Counted from the first letter of the stretch, positions 20,777 through 34,864 are shown. The stretch: DNA of 64,000 bases from Cymodocea nodosa (GCA_036874045.1 CM072341.1:1190501-1254500), one strand, 5' to 3'. Numbers and translations are program-made. The notes: generated from the letters alone by a model not told the origin.

Positions 20777-23700
20777 ATGGCGTTAACGGACGTCTCACCT
20801 TCGCACGCCAGAGCCCCGTGGCGGTCCCTCCCTCCCAATTTATCTTCCCATCAAAACCCACTTCCTCGGTTCCGGCTCTGTCGTCGTGTCTTGAGTGTCC
20901 GACGGCGGCAGTCTCCAGGAAGAGTTCTCTGCTCTGTCGCGCCCAGGTAGGGATGAGCGTCTTGGAGCGTGTATGATCAAACTGTCTTTCGTTTGCGGTC
21001 TTCCCAACCTTTTCTTCTTATTTTCCAGCCAAGTGCAGGACACGCCTGTGACCCCCGGTGCCCCTGCAGACAACAAGAAGGAATGTTACGGTGTTTTCTG
21101 CACTACATATGATCTGAAAGCGGTATCATATTTTTTATTTTGTAATGTTTCTTTCTGCAAGTCTCCTATGATCTTAATTGCCGAAGCTGCCGTTTTGCTT
21201 TTCTGGAACCATGTAGTTTGGCTTTAGCTTCCATTTCCCGTGATGCCAAATCTTCATGTTTTTCTCTCTAGGAAGACGAGACGAAATCATGGAAAAGTTT
21301 GATGCGAATCGCTGTATCTGGTGCTGCCGGAATGATATCCAACCATCTCCTTTTCAAGGTGCGGTTTCTTACCAATTGGAAAATTTTAGCAGTGAAACAT
21401 AACAATTAGATATCTCGGGTGGCAAATTGAGTTATGATCTGCGAATCTTACTCATCAATCGATCTTGTAAATGGGTTAGGGTTGAAGGTAAATGAATTTG
21501 ATTCACAAATGGATTCATTTGTTTAATCTCTTTATTAAGTGTGTTGATCAAGGAGAATGACCTGTTTAATGTTTTTGACCTATCAATTCGTCAATGAAAG
21601 TCATGCAGAAACAGGTTAAATAGTTTGAATGTTTAATTTCTCTCATTTGATCAAATAGGTCAAAAAGATGCCTTTATATGCTATTGTTGCGTACTCGATT
21701 GTGGAAAATTTCAAAGAGAAACAGTTATTTGTTCAAATAGTTATTTATTTGACTTTTGTAGTATGCAATAGGTTGGACTTAGTTACACCAATTGAACAAG
21801 TTGGTTTCTATGTAAAGGATAGGAACATAAATTTTTTGTTCTATGAACAATGAACGGGTGAAGCATGAGGACTGCCTGCAAGAGCCACCTTGGTGTTTGT
21901 TCATTTTCCCATTATTGTTATTCTGTTGGTAACTTTTGTTGAGACAGTTTTTTGCTAGTAATATGCCAGTGGATCCTTGCTTTCACGCCATTGTTATTGT
22001 TAAATGTCACTTTTTATTACTATGAATTGCATTTGTAGAACAAAACAACTAGCATAAGTAACCAAAATTCAGAGCTAGGCCTGGCATAAAAATGAACAGA
22101 CAGTAGCTGTGTGAGATAACACAATCCAGAAAAATGCATTATTATGTCTTCTTTCTAACTTTTACAAAGCATTCTTCAGTAATTTTGAAGCTGTAGAACA
22201 TTTGAGGAACTAAAACGTGTACTTTTCAAACTTTTCTGCCATTGTCCAATGGGCAGTCACTGGAATAGGGTTTTAATTTATTTCAAAATATGAGTTTTTC
22301 AAACCATGCTTGCTGTTAGACAAGAAATGTTAAGGCACTTGAAGCTGTAACGATTCAACCCCTTGTGACCTGACCTTATCCAATGGGCAGACAGAGAATA
22401 GGATTTAGTTGGTTTGAAAATATTTGAGTCTTCCAAACTATACTTTGTGTTAGTCATAAAATAATAGAAGTTTTACATTATTTTTCCTCAGCTTGCCGCT
22501 GGTGAGGTCTTTGGGAATGATCAACCAATTTCCTTAAAACTGTTGGGGTCTGAAAGATCATTTCAAGCTCTTGAAGGTACATTGCCATTTTATCATTTGT
22601 GTTTCATCATTGTCTACAAGAATATTTAAAAATTTTAAAGGTTTCAGTTTAGTTGTTCATGCTGTCATCACTATTAATGACCAAGTATGAACCAGGGTAA
22701 TCATTGATTGGATGATCTGTTTTGCTAAATTTTGTTATTTATATGTTTTATATGGCTATTCTGGCATATATGTTTTTGTGTCTGTGTGCAGACTTTGCTA
22801 TTAAATTGATCTCTGTGGAAACCATGTGCATTAATTTTTTGGTTTTGGATATTTCCCTAACAAAGGAAGAATAGCCCAATGCTAAGCTAGTTGATGATAT
22901 ATTAGTTTAGCTTATTGTTCATCTTGATGTAGTCATCCTCTTCGAAGTTTAGTTCAGGTATTATGTTCTAAATTCCTCTTTAATGAACTATGACACAACA
23001 ACAACATTGCTCCATTTTTTAGTTATCTATACAAATTCTCTTCAGATGATTGATCAATATAACGCAAATGAGTAGCTTGTTACCATAAACAAAGCAAGCA
23101 CATTAGTAGAGTGTAACCCATCTTTGGAAGTCTGACTGCATATCCTACATTGATGGAGAGTCTCATGTACTAGGTTTGCCTTTTTTCCAATGTGATAAGA
23201 TTGAAAATTTGGCAAAAGATCACGTAACCATATGAATATTCTTCAAGATTTTTCTGTACACTTTCCTTAGTAGTTCCTTCCTGAACCCCATGATCTTTAC
23301 ACATTCTGCCCAAGCAGAGGGGAACAATGCATAAAATTATATTTTTCAATGTATGTTCGAGCTTCTACCTATAGATTTCCTTGTCATTCTTCAACATTGA
23401 ATATCAGTACTAATATCCTATATGCAATGGTAAATGAATAAATGTACACTGATTAAACAGGAGTTGTTTTGCTTTTTATAATATGGCGGGGGTTAGCGTA
23501 TGTTTTAGTTGGTCCATTGAGGAGCGAGAATGATGAGCTCTACTCTGATGAAAACTTTGTGAACTTGTACTATGGTATTTGCTTTTAACCATAAAAGGAT
23601 TTGATTTTTTATAAAAATAATTGGTTTAGATTGCCTTCTATTCTGTACTGACTCAAGGTATGCAGTATCATTGCTGCTGGGGGGTATCTCACTTAAGTTC

Positions 23701-26700
23701 TTTTCAACATTTCTTTACATAGGTATATATATTGATTCAAATTGGAAATTCCTATTAAGAAAAGGTGTAGTTTCTTTATTGAGTTGGTGATATGCTGTTG
23801 TGAATCATTGGCCTTGTTTGTTTTGGTAGATCTCGGTTCATGGATGGGTCCCATTATAGTGAGTCACAACATAGGATGAATAGATCAGCTCCCAATACTG
23901 GGAACTGTTGTGGGGACTCCATTTGCAATACAAATTTTAAGAGTTATTATGAGATAACTACTTGTGGGAGCTCCTTAGGGGTTCTTGAGTTACATGGAGT
24001 CAGTGCTGTTGAAGCTCTTTAAAGGAATTGCTACAGTTGTTTCCCAACATGTGAGTAGGATTTGGAAACCAAAACAAATAAGGTTAATAATGCTCAACCT
24101 TTTTACCGTTCATCTTTAAAATGGAGATTATAGTCTCATGCCTTTGAGTTTCTAGCTCACTTTGGAATTTCCTTCTAAATGGTGAAGGCTACAAATTTAA
24201 TTTTCTTCATTATAGAATTATTTATTTTACCTTTAGCTTTGATAACCTTTATTGATGTGTTCTTGTTTAAATGCTCGTTTGGCACCTCAATCATGGTTAT
24301 AAAAACCAGTTTTGGTTCTAAGTTCTAACTACAGACTCACATAATTATGCTTAGATTGAAGTTCCATATTTAATTTGCTCCTATCTACGAGTCAATTTAT
24401 TTGCTCCATTTTTTCCATATAACTATTTACTTAACCAAACCAGGGGTAGCGATGGAGCTGGAAGATTCATTGTATCCATTACTTCGAGAAGTCAGTATAG
24501 GAATAGACCCCTATGAAGTTTTTGAGGATGTAGAATGGGCTCTATTGGTAGGAGCAAGGCCTCGAGGACCTGGAATGGAACGTGCAGGTTTATTAGATAT
24601 AAATGGACAAATTTTTGCAGATCAGGTGCAGTGCATCTTCCCATGAACAAGTTAAAGTGCTAGTTAAGAAATTTGGTAAGCATACCTTGATAGATTGAAA
24701 ATGATTTTAGGGAAAAGCACTCAATGCTGTTGCATCCCGCAATGTTAAGGTGATTGTTGTTGGCAATCCTTGCAATACAAAGTGAGTCACAAGACTATTG
24801 CATTCTAATTTTATTCTATATTGTGTTATTATGCATTCCTAAAATTGTGACGTCTTGTATTTATTTCATATAATAGTGATCTGATGAGATCCTAAACAAA
24901 GTCCATGCATTCCTTTGAAAGAATCATTTGAACTGTGCTTTTTTTGATTGTTTGGATTTTATAAATGGAAATAAAATAGGCCAATTTTCTCTTTTTTGAA
25001 GAATCAGCAATTAGTTCCTAAAGGCCACACAATCAGAAACAAGAGCTTTCTTATATGTTATCCTGGAAAACTCTTGTTTATCATACAATTTAATTTCCAC
25101 TATTCAAATTAAAGTAGATGAATAATTTCCAGCTATTACCGTAAAAGGTCAATATTTTGACCAGGATATTATAGAAAACATGGATGAGTATCATGTGGAC
25201 CATCTAATATAATCAGATCTGATCATTCTTTCAGTTTTCAATGGAGAATCCTATCGTCTCTTGCTAGTATTATTTGAAGAAATCCATACCTTAGAGCCTT
25301 TAGTTGATGGTTGTAGTGTACTCAATGAAGAGTTGATGGTCAACTTATCACATGTGAAAGAACATAGTGGTAAGCTTAACTTATGTATTTCATTCATCAT
25401 TCTTTTTTCTTTTCCATTTCCATTGTCATATTAATTTCTTTTCTAGCTAGATTTTTATTATTTTTACATTTTATATTTCTATTTTCTTATTTCCTTTTTT
25501 ACTATTTTTTATTTTCTATTAATCACATATTTAAAAATATTTTTATATCTAAATTTTATATTTGATCATTTATTTTATTTTAAAATTCAAACATGTTATC
25601 ACATAGTCTTCTTCTTTAGGATTCAAATAATTCTATTTTAATTGCTATTTTATTTAACTTTCCATTTATTGCATGGGTTTTTTTCCTTGTAATCAACGCA
25701 AACATTTTACCTATAGTAGTGACTCGTGAGCTTGAGAGCTTCTTATCATTTGTGAATTTCATGTTTTCTTGTATATTTAAAGAATAAGCAAGTGTCATTC
25801 TTTTGTTTTCTGGGCAGTGCCCTTATTTGTCTGAAAAATGCACCGAATATTCCAGCAAAGAATTTTCATGCTCTGACAAGGTTGGATGAAAATAGAGCTA
25901 AATGTCAGGTATTATTCTTTATGAATCATACACATGATATCATTGTGATAATTGCATAGATGATCTATAGAACGATTCAGTATCCTAAATGTGTAATAAC
26001 CTTTGCAGCTAGCCCTTAAGGCAGGTGTATTTTATGATAAAGTTTCAAATATGACCATATGGGGAAACCATTCTACTACTCAGGTGTGTCCCAGGATGTT
26101 TGCAATTCGTTAATATACCAAAAATGCAATTGGGCAGTGAAAAAAAATCTGTTCCATGCAGGTGCCTGATTTCTTAAATGCTAAAATAAATGGCATTCCA
26201 GTGAAGGAAACCATATCTGATGCAAAGTGGTTAGAAGATGATTTCACTCAAATTATCCAGAAGGTGTGATCCTCATCATCACTGTATAATAATGCTGCTA
26301 ATTTGTTATTGGGAAATTCCTTTCCCCTGCTAATGATTTTGAAATTTCAGATATTTAACAACTCTTTTGAATGCTACTGATTTGTAGATTGTATCATCAT
26401 GTAAACATGACATTTTACCTGTCACTAAAACATGCCGTGCAAATTTATGCCATAGATGATTTATGTTTATAATTGTTTTAATGACATAAATCATGGCAAG
26501 TGATGTGGATTTCGGTCTTTAACATCTTTGGCATCTCCTCCCAAAAGTCCAAATGTTTGCTTGTATTGGTGATGTATTCAACCTTTCTTCTATGCAATGG
26601 TTTTTGTTAAGGAATTTGGTAATATTTTTTGTCATGATCAATCATAACTCAATGCATGTCAAATTATTTGCAGCGTGGTGGAGTTCTAATTAAAAAATGG

Positions 26701-27767
26701 GGAAGATCCTCAGCAGCATCAACGGCTGTCTCCATAGTCGATGCTATTAGATCACTTGTCACTCCCACTCCTGAGGGAGATTGGTTTTCAACGGGAGTAA
26801 GTATATCATAATTACCAAGAAAAGCTTGCATCACGAAACCCTTGGATTCAACTATATCTGTATCTTTGATGCCTTAAAGGACCACTTTGCCAAAGACATT
26901 GAAATGTTGTTACTGTTTAATATAGTTAGATGAAGGATTTGAATCTTTGATTATATATCACACAATAACAAAACGATTGGGAGAAATGTATCCAATCATT
27001 ATTTACAGAAGCTATACTATGATCTGAAATTGTATTTGAGTGAGTGATATCTTCCCGCGAGCCAAGAAGTACATCGACTTGAAGAAATAGAATGCTATAT
27101 TTTTGTTTCAATCAATTAAAATCACAAACATAACATTTTATATTCCTGTCTTACAGAACAGAAATAAAAACATTGTCATTCAATCCATGTCTGTCAAAGA
27201 TTGAAAATAATAAATTAGAATGTTATCTGACGGTTGTAAGCTTTTCACTTTCCTTTCTATTTTCTGTACAGGTTCTTACTGATGGAAATCCATACGGTAT
27301 TACAGAAGATATTGTTTTCAGCATGCCCTGTAGGTCAAATGTACGTGGTTATTCAGTTTTCACATTAGATAGTATACATTCACAGAACAACGCATTGAAA
27401 ACCAGTGTTTTTGTAGGGCGATGGTGACTATGAGCTTGTCAAAGATGTACAAATTGATGATTACCTTTGGCAGCGTATAAAAAAGGTAATACTGCGCATA
27501 TCAAACACAGCTCACCCAATCATGATCATCATCTACCTTGTTACAAATCTAACACTCCTTCTCTGCAGACTGAAGCTGAGTTGCTTGCTGAGAAAAGATG
27601 CGTGGCACATCTCACAGGAGAGGTAATATTAACACCGACTAATCTTAATTCTAAATTCTATCACCCAGCAGAAAAGGATGACTTGTCACCTCATATTATG
27701 CGATCATTTTCAGGGAAATGCCTACTGTGACCTCCCTGAGGACACCATGCTTCCTGGTGAGCAGTAG
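20777..27767 (+). CDS. Chloroplast NADP-dependent malate dehydrogenase, 14 exons, 441 aa
   Basis: Reduces oxaloacetate to malate with NADPH in the chloroplast stroma (malate valve). Coding exons, all GT-AG: 20777-20946, 21029-21122, 21272-21358, 22492-22576, 24444-24625, 24711-24781, 25818-25908, 26009-26083, 26162-26263, 26674-26796, 27272-27340, 27417-27485, 27569-27622, 27714-27767, giving 1326 nt without a stop. Residues 1 to about 55 are Ser/Arg-rich and fit a transit peptide. [10 protein letters not shown] (101-110) is the dinucleotide fold, GARPRGPG and LTRLDENRA (249-257) bind substrate, and His281 in IWGNHSTT is catalytic. Cys76, Cys81, Cys259, Cys417 and Cys429 correspond, at a constant offset of 52, to the sorghum redox cysteines 24, 29, 207, 365 and 377, so thioredoxin control should be intact. 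The start is chosen by similarity to the known MALT-type N-terminus; an upstream in-frame ATG at 20624 lies before the leader. Complete and apparently functional. Confidence 0.96.
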
Positions 27768-28840
27768 AACAAAATGCTGCCAGCAGCTTACTCTCAAATG
27801 TTAGCAGTGAGTGTAAAGGATGCACCGGGGCTGCCGATGGACTGAATAAGCATGGTTTGTTGTTGCAGCCATGGGCCATTTGATGATGTTGATAGATTCC
27901 TTTTGGTTCTACAGATATGGCTGTTGGTTATATTTACCAAAGCAGGCTTAAGAGATATATAATATTCCTTTTGCATTGGACCTATCCCATAGTGGAAGGT
28001 TGAGGATGAACTTGGGTTGTTTCTTGCAAGTACCACATCCTTAGATGTGCAGCAAGAATGTTCTAAAACATAGGGAGTGTTTGTATCCATGAACAAGATT
28101 GAAATCAATACAGATGCTGTTGAACTGTAATAATGTATGCATGGGTAATATTCAATCAGCATGGTTATTTTGTTTAAACCACATAAAGCAAGGGGCAATG
28201 AGAAATATTATAGGTAAAACTTGGATTACAGGTACTTATAATTCAGCATAGGATGTGCTTTACTAAAGATACATTAAAGAAGGTGATTTCCTTGTGGAGG
28301 TAAAAAACTAAGAATCTTAGGTCAGTAGAAAACATTCTTCTACTTTCCAGTTATTCAGCTTAGGCTCCCTTAACTGGAAACTTCAAGCAGTAGATATGCA
28401 TTTTGGTTAGATCTAGGTTGGAATTTTCACCTTGTATTTTAACACATCAAAAATATTAAATATCAAGGGAAAAAAGTGGGAAATTCAAAATGTTTCCAAG
28501 AAAATGAAATCTTTAATAATGAAATTGGGGGCAGGAATATCACAGCAATGCTTGTATAATCTCACCAAGACCAAGGACTTGTGTCACAACCTTTTATACC
28601 ATTTTCTTTTTGTTAAAAAATGTAGCCTTCAAAAATGCATTTTAAAAAATAATTTAAGGTGTTTGGCTATAAAAAATTACAATTTTAAAACTGTAATTTT
28701 GGAATAAAAATTTATTTTAAGAAAAAAGAGGTTGGACCTAATCGAAAAAAGGAAGGTGGAGGAGGTGCAGAATAGAACGATAGAGACTTTTGCTTGGTGC
28801 TTGTAAATGTTTTTCACTAACTTTTATTCTAAATATTCAA
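27768..28840. other. 3' region of malate dehydrogenase and downstream spacer
   Basis: The first few hundred bases presumably hold the 3' untranslated region. I see no clear AATAAA in the expected place, so its end is not set. From about 28430 the sequence is AT-rich with a short frame of no recognisable kind. Confidence 0.4.
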
Positions 28841-28844
28841 AATC

Positions 28845-29100
28845 CTATATATATTTAGATATGAAACAAATGTATAAATTATCTAAACAACACAAACGTA
28901 TATTCAAATATCTAAAATATAAATATGTTTTTAGATATGAGTCTAAATTATCTAAAATATAAAATACTTTTAGATATAAATCTTAACTATCTGAAATCAT
29001 AAAAAACTCTAGATATGAACTTAAATTATGTAAAATTATAAAATATTCTTAGATACGAATTTAAACTATTTAAAATATTAAATACTCTTGAAAATAAGTA
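28845..29100. repeat. AT-rich tandem repeat, ~41-bp unit, about 5-6 diverged copies
   Basis: Units of the form TTTTAGATATGAATCTAAATTATCTAAAATATAAAATAC recur near 28928, 28968, 29009 and 29050, with less regular copies before. No coding potential. Confidence 0.65.
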
Positions 29101-30337
29101 TAAATCTTCTATCATACCATGTTATTTTATTATAGCTTTGAATTGTACAACATTATCTTGTACTTTTCTTTATAAGTAATGAAATTATGTATTTTATACT
29201 TTATCTATTAGATGTGATTGATATGATATAAATGAAAATCAATTTCTTAAATGTGTAAGATATGAAATTATTAATTAATTCTTGAGAGATTCCACATGTT
29301 ACAAATACACACCTTAAATAGCTATAATATTTATAATATGAGAAAAACTTATATAAAACATTATTACTATTGCAATTTGTTAATGATTTTGTTTAATTGG
29401 TTGTAACATAATAGCTAACATTATTGTTATTGGACTTTCATTCCCAAAATGGTATTAGAGCATATTTTTTAATCCTGGTCTTGTTCAATTATCCTATTAC
29501 TGTCACTCTTCTCTCGTAACAACTCACTAATTCATTCCCTATTATTACATTCCAATTATTCTAATAACAACAATAATATTATTGGCTTATCAAAATATTT
29601 ATTTTCTAAATTTATAAATAAACAATACCGTAATAATTCCTTATTGTCATACATATTGACTTATTTCTACATTTATCACAGTTACCAAAATTTTAGATGG
29701 AATTCAATAAGCAATTCCAAATGGGAACGTAGATTTTGATCTTAGTTTTATTAAAGTTCTCTAACTACTTATCTTTGCATGACATGGTTTGAACAGCAGA
29801 GATCTCCAGACTTTTTGGTTATTTTAATTTATATATAAAGTAGAAATGGTAAAGGAGGATTTAATTAAGTCAGAGTTTTAATTTGAACTGGTGAACATTA
29901 AAACTAACTAAATTGCCACAATGTTTTACAACAGATGGTATAAAGCAAACAACATTTAGAGTTTAATTTACATCAACAATTAGAAAAAAATGATTTCCCA
30001 AGTATTATACCATGTGCAGTCTCCTTAATTCGTATATATATATATTAGTGAAATCTACGTACAAATTGTATGTTAAGAATAACTAAAACATTTTGTAAGT
30101 AAAGACGAATGGTCAAATAATTAAAAGGAAAATTAGATTTAATTTATTAAAATTAGTACATGCAAATTACATTACATGATATACCTTTTTGTGCGGATCA
30201 ATTAAAAATAAATTAAATATATATTTTTAAAATACCAAAAGTATCTAGGAAAAATAGAGTTCATACCTTAGTTCTAACGTAATGTTGGCTTCTTTTGTGA
30301 ATAATTGATAATTTAAACGGAACGAACGAAAGATGTA
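29101..30337. other. AT-rich intergenic DNA
   Basis: No gene, repeat array or recognisable element between the tandem repeats and the 5' LTR of the copia element. Confidence 0.5.
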
Positions 30338-30342
30338 GGGCG

Positions 30343-30580
30343 TATTAATCATGCCTGTAATGGACCTTCTAAATATAGAGATTCCATTTATAGTGTGTAA
30401 TCACTCTTAATAATTTATGTTATGATTCTATATATAGTAGGAGTCTTGTATAGAATATTTTTGAATCCAAAAAGGATTCCATAAGTATATACATGTACAC
30501 GTTTATTAATAATGTGGAAAAATCTCTTTTCATCTATTTTCTTCAACACTTCTTTCATCATACCTCTTTATTTTTTATCT
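30343..30580 (+). repeat. 5' LTR of the copia element
   Basis: About 238 bp, from TATTAATCATGCC to TTTTTTATCT. The canonical TG start appears mutated to TA. It contains TATATATAGTAGGAG and matches the 3' LTR except for about 14 substitutions and 8 extra bases (CCAAAAAG near 30466). Confidence 0.88.
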
Positions 30581-30593
30581 TGGTATCAGAGTG
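30581..30593 (+). other. Primer binding site of the copia element
   Basis: TGGTATCAGAGTG directly follows the LTR. Eleven or twelve bases match the complement of the plant initiator tRNA-Met 3' end (TGGTATCAGAGC), the usual copia primer. Confidence 0.85.
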
Positions 30594-30899
30594 ATGAGGT
30601 TGCACATTATGTCAGACGTCATCGTCAGGCAATGCTTCCAACTTCACATCTACCATATCCTCCTGTGCAACATCTTCTTCTGTCAACATACACACTACTA
30701 TTTCCATTAAGTTGGATAAAAATAATTATGTTCTGTAGAGAGCATCATTCATGGCGTTGCGTGGCCATGATCTTCTAGGCTTCGTCAGCAACACATCTCC
30801 ATTGTCCTGTTGATTCAGAGTCATCTACTTCTGTGCCACCAAATCCAGATGTTGTTCTTGCATGGCACAGACAAGACTAACTACTTTTAAGTTGGTTAT

Positions 30900-33800
30900 T
30901 TTCTTCCTTGACACCTCTTGTTCTAACTCAGGTCACAAGTCAAGTCACTTCTTTTAGTGTTTGGAGCACGTTAGAGCGTCTGTATGCATCGCATTCTCAA
31001 GCTCGTATTCTTCAATTGAAGCTCGAACTTCAAACTGCAAAAAAGGGCAATTTATCCATGAACGATTACATCACTCACTCATGTTACTTCCCTCTTAGAT
31101 AATCTCACCATGGCAGGAACCTCTTTGTTTGATGAAGAAATTATTCTTTATCTTCTTGGCAGACTTGGTTAAGAATATGAGGCCATCATCACTAGCCTCA
31201 CTACTCAAGCTTCTTCTCTCACTTTAGCTGACATTCAAGGAATACTTTTAAATTATGAGGTACATCTTCATAAATATTCGCAGCCAACAGTCAATTTCGC
31301 TTCCAGCAATACTTCTCATGAAGGTCGTGGTGGTCGTGGACGTGGCCAATCGCTAGGAGGTCGAGGTAATTAACCAAAAATCCATTGACAAATATGCAAT
31401 AGAAGTGGCCATTCAACACTCAACTATTTTAAAAAATTGGATATTCAAACTTTTGCACCAACCAAGTCTCCTCCTCCTAACGCAAATCTCATCTACAAAG
31501 GAGACATGATTCCTAAGCATGCACTCTAGTATCCTTATTCTGGTGCAACACACCATGTTACTAATGATTTGAATAATCTCTCCATAAGTACTCCATATGC
31601 AACAGCTAATACTCTCACTGTTGGCAATGGAAATCAACTGCTGATTACTCATACAAGAACTGCAGTGGTAGCTATTAATAATGGTAAAGCATTATTGAAT
31701 GACATTTTGGTTGTACCTGGAATGACCAAAAATCTATTGCCCGTTTATCAATTTTGTAATGATAATCCTCTAAATATTGAATTTGACAATCTTGGTTTTC
31801 TAATCAAAGATCAGAGAACTCGACATTTGGTTCGACAAGGCCTCGCTAGATGGTCCCTTTATCAATTGTCTTCACAGATTTCTAGCTTGTAGGCTTTATC
31901 AATAGTGAAAGCATCTATGGATACATGGCATATGCGATTAGGTCATCCACATACCCAACCTACTCTTTCCATTGTTGCTGTAAATCAATTACCAATAAAT
32001 GGTAGTCAATTAAATTTTTGCAATGCTTGTTGTTATGGGAAGCTCCACAAACTTCCTTTTCAACTTATTACCTCTATTGAACATGAACCTTTAGCCTTAA
32101 TTTTCACTAATATTTGGGGCCCAAGTCCTATTGCAGCTAAGTGTGGTTTTCGCTATTATATACATTTCATTGATGCTAGCACACGCTATATATGGTTATA
32201 TCAATTAACTAGCAAATCTAAGGCACTTGCCACTTTCATTAAATTCAAAGCACAAATTGAGAAATGCTTGGGGAAGAATATTAAAATGTTGCAAAGTGAT
32301 AATGGTGGAGAATATATTGCATTTCGAAATTTTCTTCAATCAAATGGTATTGAACATCGATTTTCTTGTCCTCGTACTTGTGAGAAAAATGGGATAACGG
32401 AGCGAAAACATAGACACATTGTTGATACGAGTCTTTCTCTTTTAGCTCATGCAAATTTATTAAAGGAGTTTTGGCCTGAAGCATTCCAAACAACAGTCTA
32501 TCTAATCAATCGACTACCTATATTGTAGAATATCAGTCCTCTTGAAGCTCTTTTTAAATCAAAACCTGATTATGATTTTCTCAAAGTATTTGGGTGTAGA
32601 TGCTACCCAAATCTGGGACCATACCTTTCCAACAAATTCAATTATTGTACCACCTCATGTATTTTTCTTGGATATTCATTAGATCATAAAGGCTATCTTT
32701 GCTTCTCCCTAGATCATTAAAGAGTTTATATCTCTCGTGATGTTATATTCAATGAAGCAAATTTTTCATTAAATGATAAACTTGAGCATTCAACCTCTAC
32801 ATCGATGCAAGAAGACATTTCCAGTGTAGATCCACTAACCCAAATTATTTTACCTTGTCGCTCTCCTTCAGAAGCTTATTCAGACACATCACCAAATAAT
32901 GGTCAAAATAATCATGATAGTACACCATCTGCATCTAATGAGCCCGATTCATCTATAGAAAATACAACTATCAATGATTTATTATCATCTACTGAACATG
33001 CTTCTACAGAAAATAATTCTTCATCTACTGAAAATCATTTTACATTGTCAGATCATTGACCAATTACAAGAGCATCAAGAGAAATATATAAGCCCAATCC
33101 CAAGTATGCACTAAATGTCCAAGGCTGTCATAATACACCTAACAACATCAATCAAGCTCTTTAAGACCCTAAGTGGAAGTAGGCAATGCAAGAAGAATAT
33201 GAAACATTACTCAAAAATTCTACATGGTGTTTGGTCCCTCCTCCATTACATACCAACATTATTGGTAGCAAATGGGTGTACAAGGTTAAAGAAAAATCAG
33301 ATGGATCAGTTGAATGATTCAAGGCAAGGCTTGTTACTCAAGGCTTTGCTAAAAAATATGGAATCGACTATAGAGAAACTTTTAGTCCGATTGTTAAACC
33401 AATTTCCATTAGAGTGCTTCTTAGTCATGCAATCAACAATGGTTGGACTATGTGACAATTGGATGTATCAAATGCATTTCTTCATAGAGAATTAAACGAA
33501 GACATCTATATGCATCAGCCACTAGGATTTCTTAATCAAGAATTTCCAAAATATGTTTGTAAACTTCAAAAATCATTATATAGGCTCAAACAAGACCCTA
33601 GAGCATGGTTCAATTGTCTCAAGAATTTTCTACACACTATTGGGTTTCAAGAGTCTAAATGTAATGCCCCCTTATTTATCAAACATCACAAAAATATTGT
33701 TACTTATGTTCTTGTGTATGTCGACGACATCATTATTACTAGTTCATCTTCTCATGTTATTCAAGACACAATTGCTTCTTTAGCAAAAACTTTTGCTTTG

Positions 33801-34500
33801 AAGGACTTGGGCAATCTTCGTTACTTTATTGGTGTTGAAGTTAGGTGCACTAAAGATGTCTTGCATCTCTCTCAATCAAAATATTTTGTTGATCTCTTGA
33901 AGAAATTTAAACTTGATGGGGTCAAACCATGCAAAACTCCTATGAGGAGTACTATGAAACTTACACAAGTTGATGGAGAGGTGTTGAAAAATCCTACCGA
34001 ATATTGCAGCTTAGTTGGCACATTGCAATATTTATGCATTACAAGACCTGACATCTCGTATTCTGTCAATAAGGTATGCCAATTTATGGCTTCTTTTACT
34101 GTTTGAACATTTTAAAGCAACTAAGAGAATTGTTCGATATCTCAAGAACATTGTAAATCATGGGTTATGTTATCAACAGACAAGCTCACCACTGTTGCAA
34201 GCCTTTAGTGACGTAGATTGAGGAGGAGACCTCGATGATAGACGGTCTCAAATTGGATATTGTGTGTTTTTTGGGAAAAATCTCATCTCATGGAGTTTTC
34301 GCAAACAACATGCTATTTCGCAAATATCTCAACTTGTTGCTTGTGAGATATTTTGATTACAATCTTTATTTTGTGAGCTCTATATACCTTACATTACACT
34401 TATTCTATAGTGTGATAATATTAGCTCCATACATCTTGCTGCTAATCCTATATTACACTCACGTTCAAAACACTTTGAGATAGATTTGCATTTTCTTAGA
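30900..34500 (+). pseudogene. Copia gag-pol remnant
   Basis: About 30908-31102 encodes a gag piece (WSTLERLYASHSQARILQLK). From 31569 come the protease-to-integrase linker and then, at 31905-32528, the pre-integrase DTWHMRLGHPH segment and the integrase core. There the first catalytic Asp position reads IFTNIWGPSP (Asp to Asn), while the later LQSDNGGEY and ENG-TERKHRHI blocks remain. RT follows at 33115-34106: MDVSNAFLHREL, YVDDIIIT and DLGNLRYFIGVEV. The RNase H part is broken after 34106. Stops and frameshifts at about 31100, 31890, 32528, 33058, 33340 and 34106 make it non-coding. Confidence 0.9.
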
Positions 34501-34623
34501 GATCATATGTGACGACATAATTTTCGAATACAATATATCAAGTCAGACCGATCCTTTTACAAAGCCTGTTCCATCATAGTCATTCTTCAACTTCTGCTCC
34601 AAGCTGGGCACACCACCTCCAGC

Positions 34624-34632
34624 TTGAGGGGG
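34624..34632 (+). other. Polypurine tract of the copia element
   Basis: TTGAGGGGG immediately before the 3' LTR, the site where plus-strand DNA synthesis begins. Confidence 0.75.
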
Positions 34633-34634
34633 CA

Positions 34635-34864
34635 TATTAATTATGCCTATAATGGACCTTCTAAATATAGAGATTCCATTTATAGTGTGTAATCACTCTT
34701 AATAATTTATGTTATGATTCTATATATAGTAGGAGTCTTGTATAGAATATTTTTGAATGATTCTATAAATATGTACATGTACACGTTTATTAATAACGTA
34801 GAAAAATCTCTTTTCATCTATTTTCTTGGATGCTTCTTTCATCCTATCTCTTTGTTTTTTATCT
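34635..34864 (+). repeat. 3' LTR of the copia element
   Basis: About 230 bp, TATTAATTATGCC to TTTTTTATCT, paired with 30343-30580 and followed by the GGGCG target repeat. Confidence 0.88.

Noticed and set aside
23840-24022. 60-codon frame in intron 4 of malate dehydrogenase
   Set aside because: No splice-compatible ends and no match to the protein family; exons 4 and 5 join perfectly without it.
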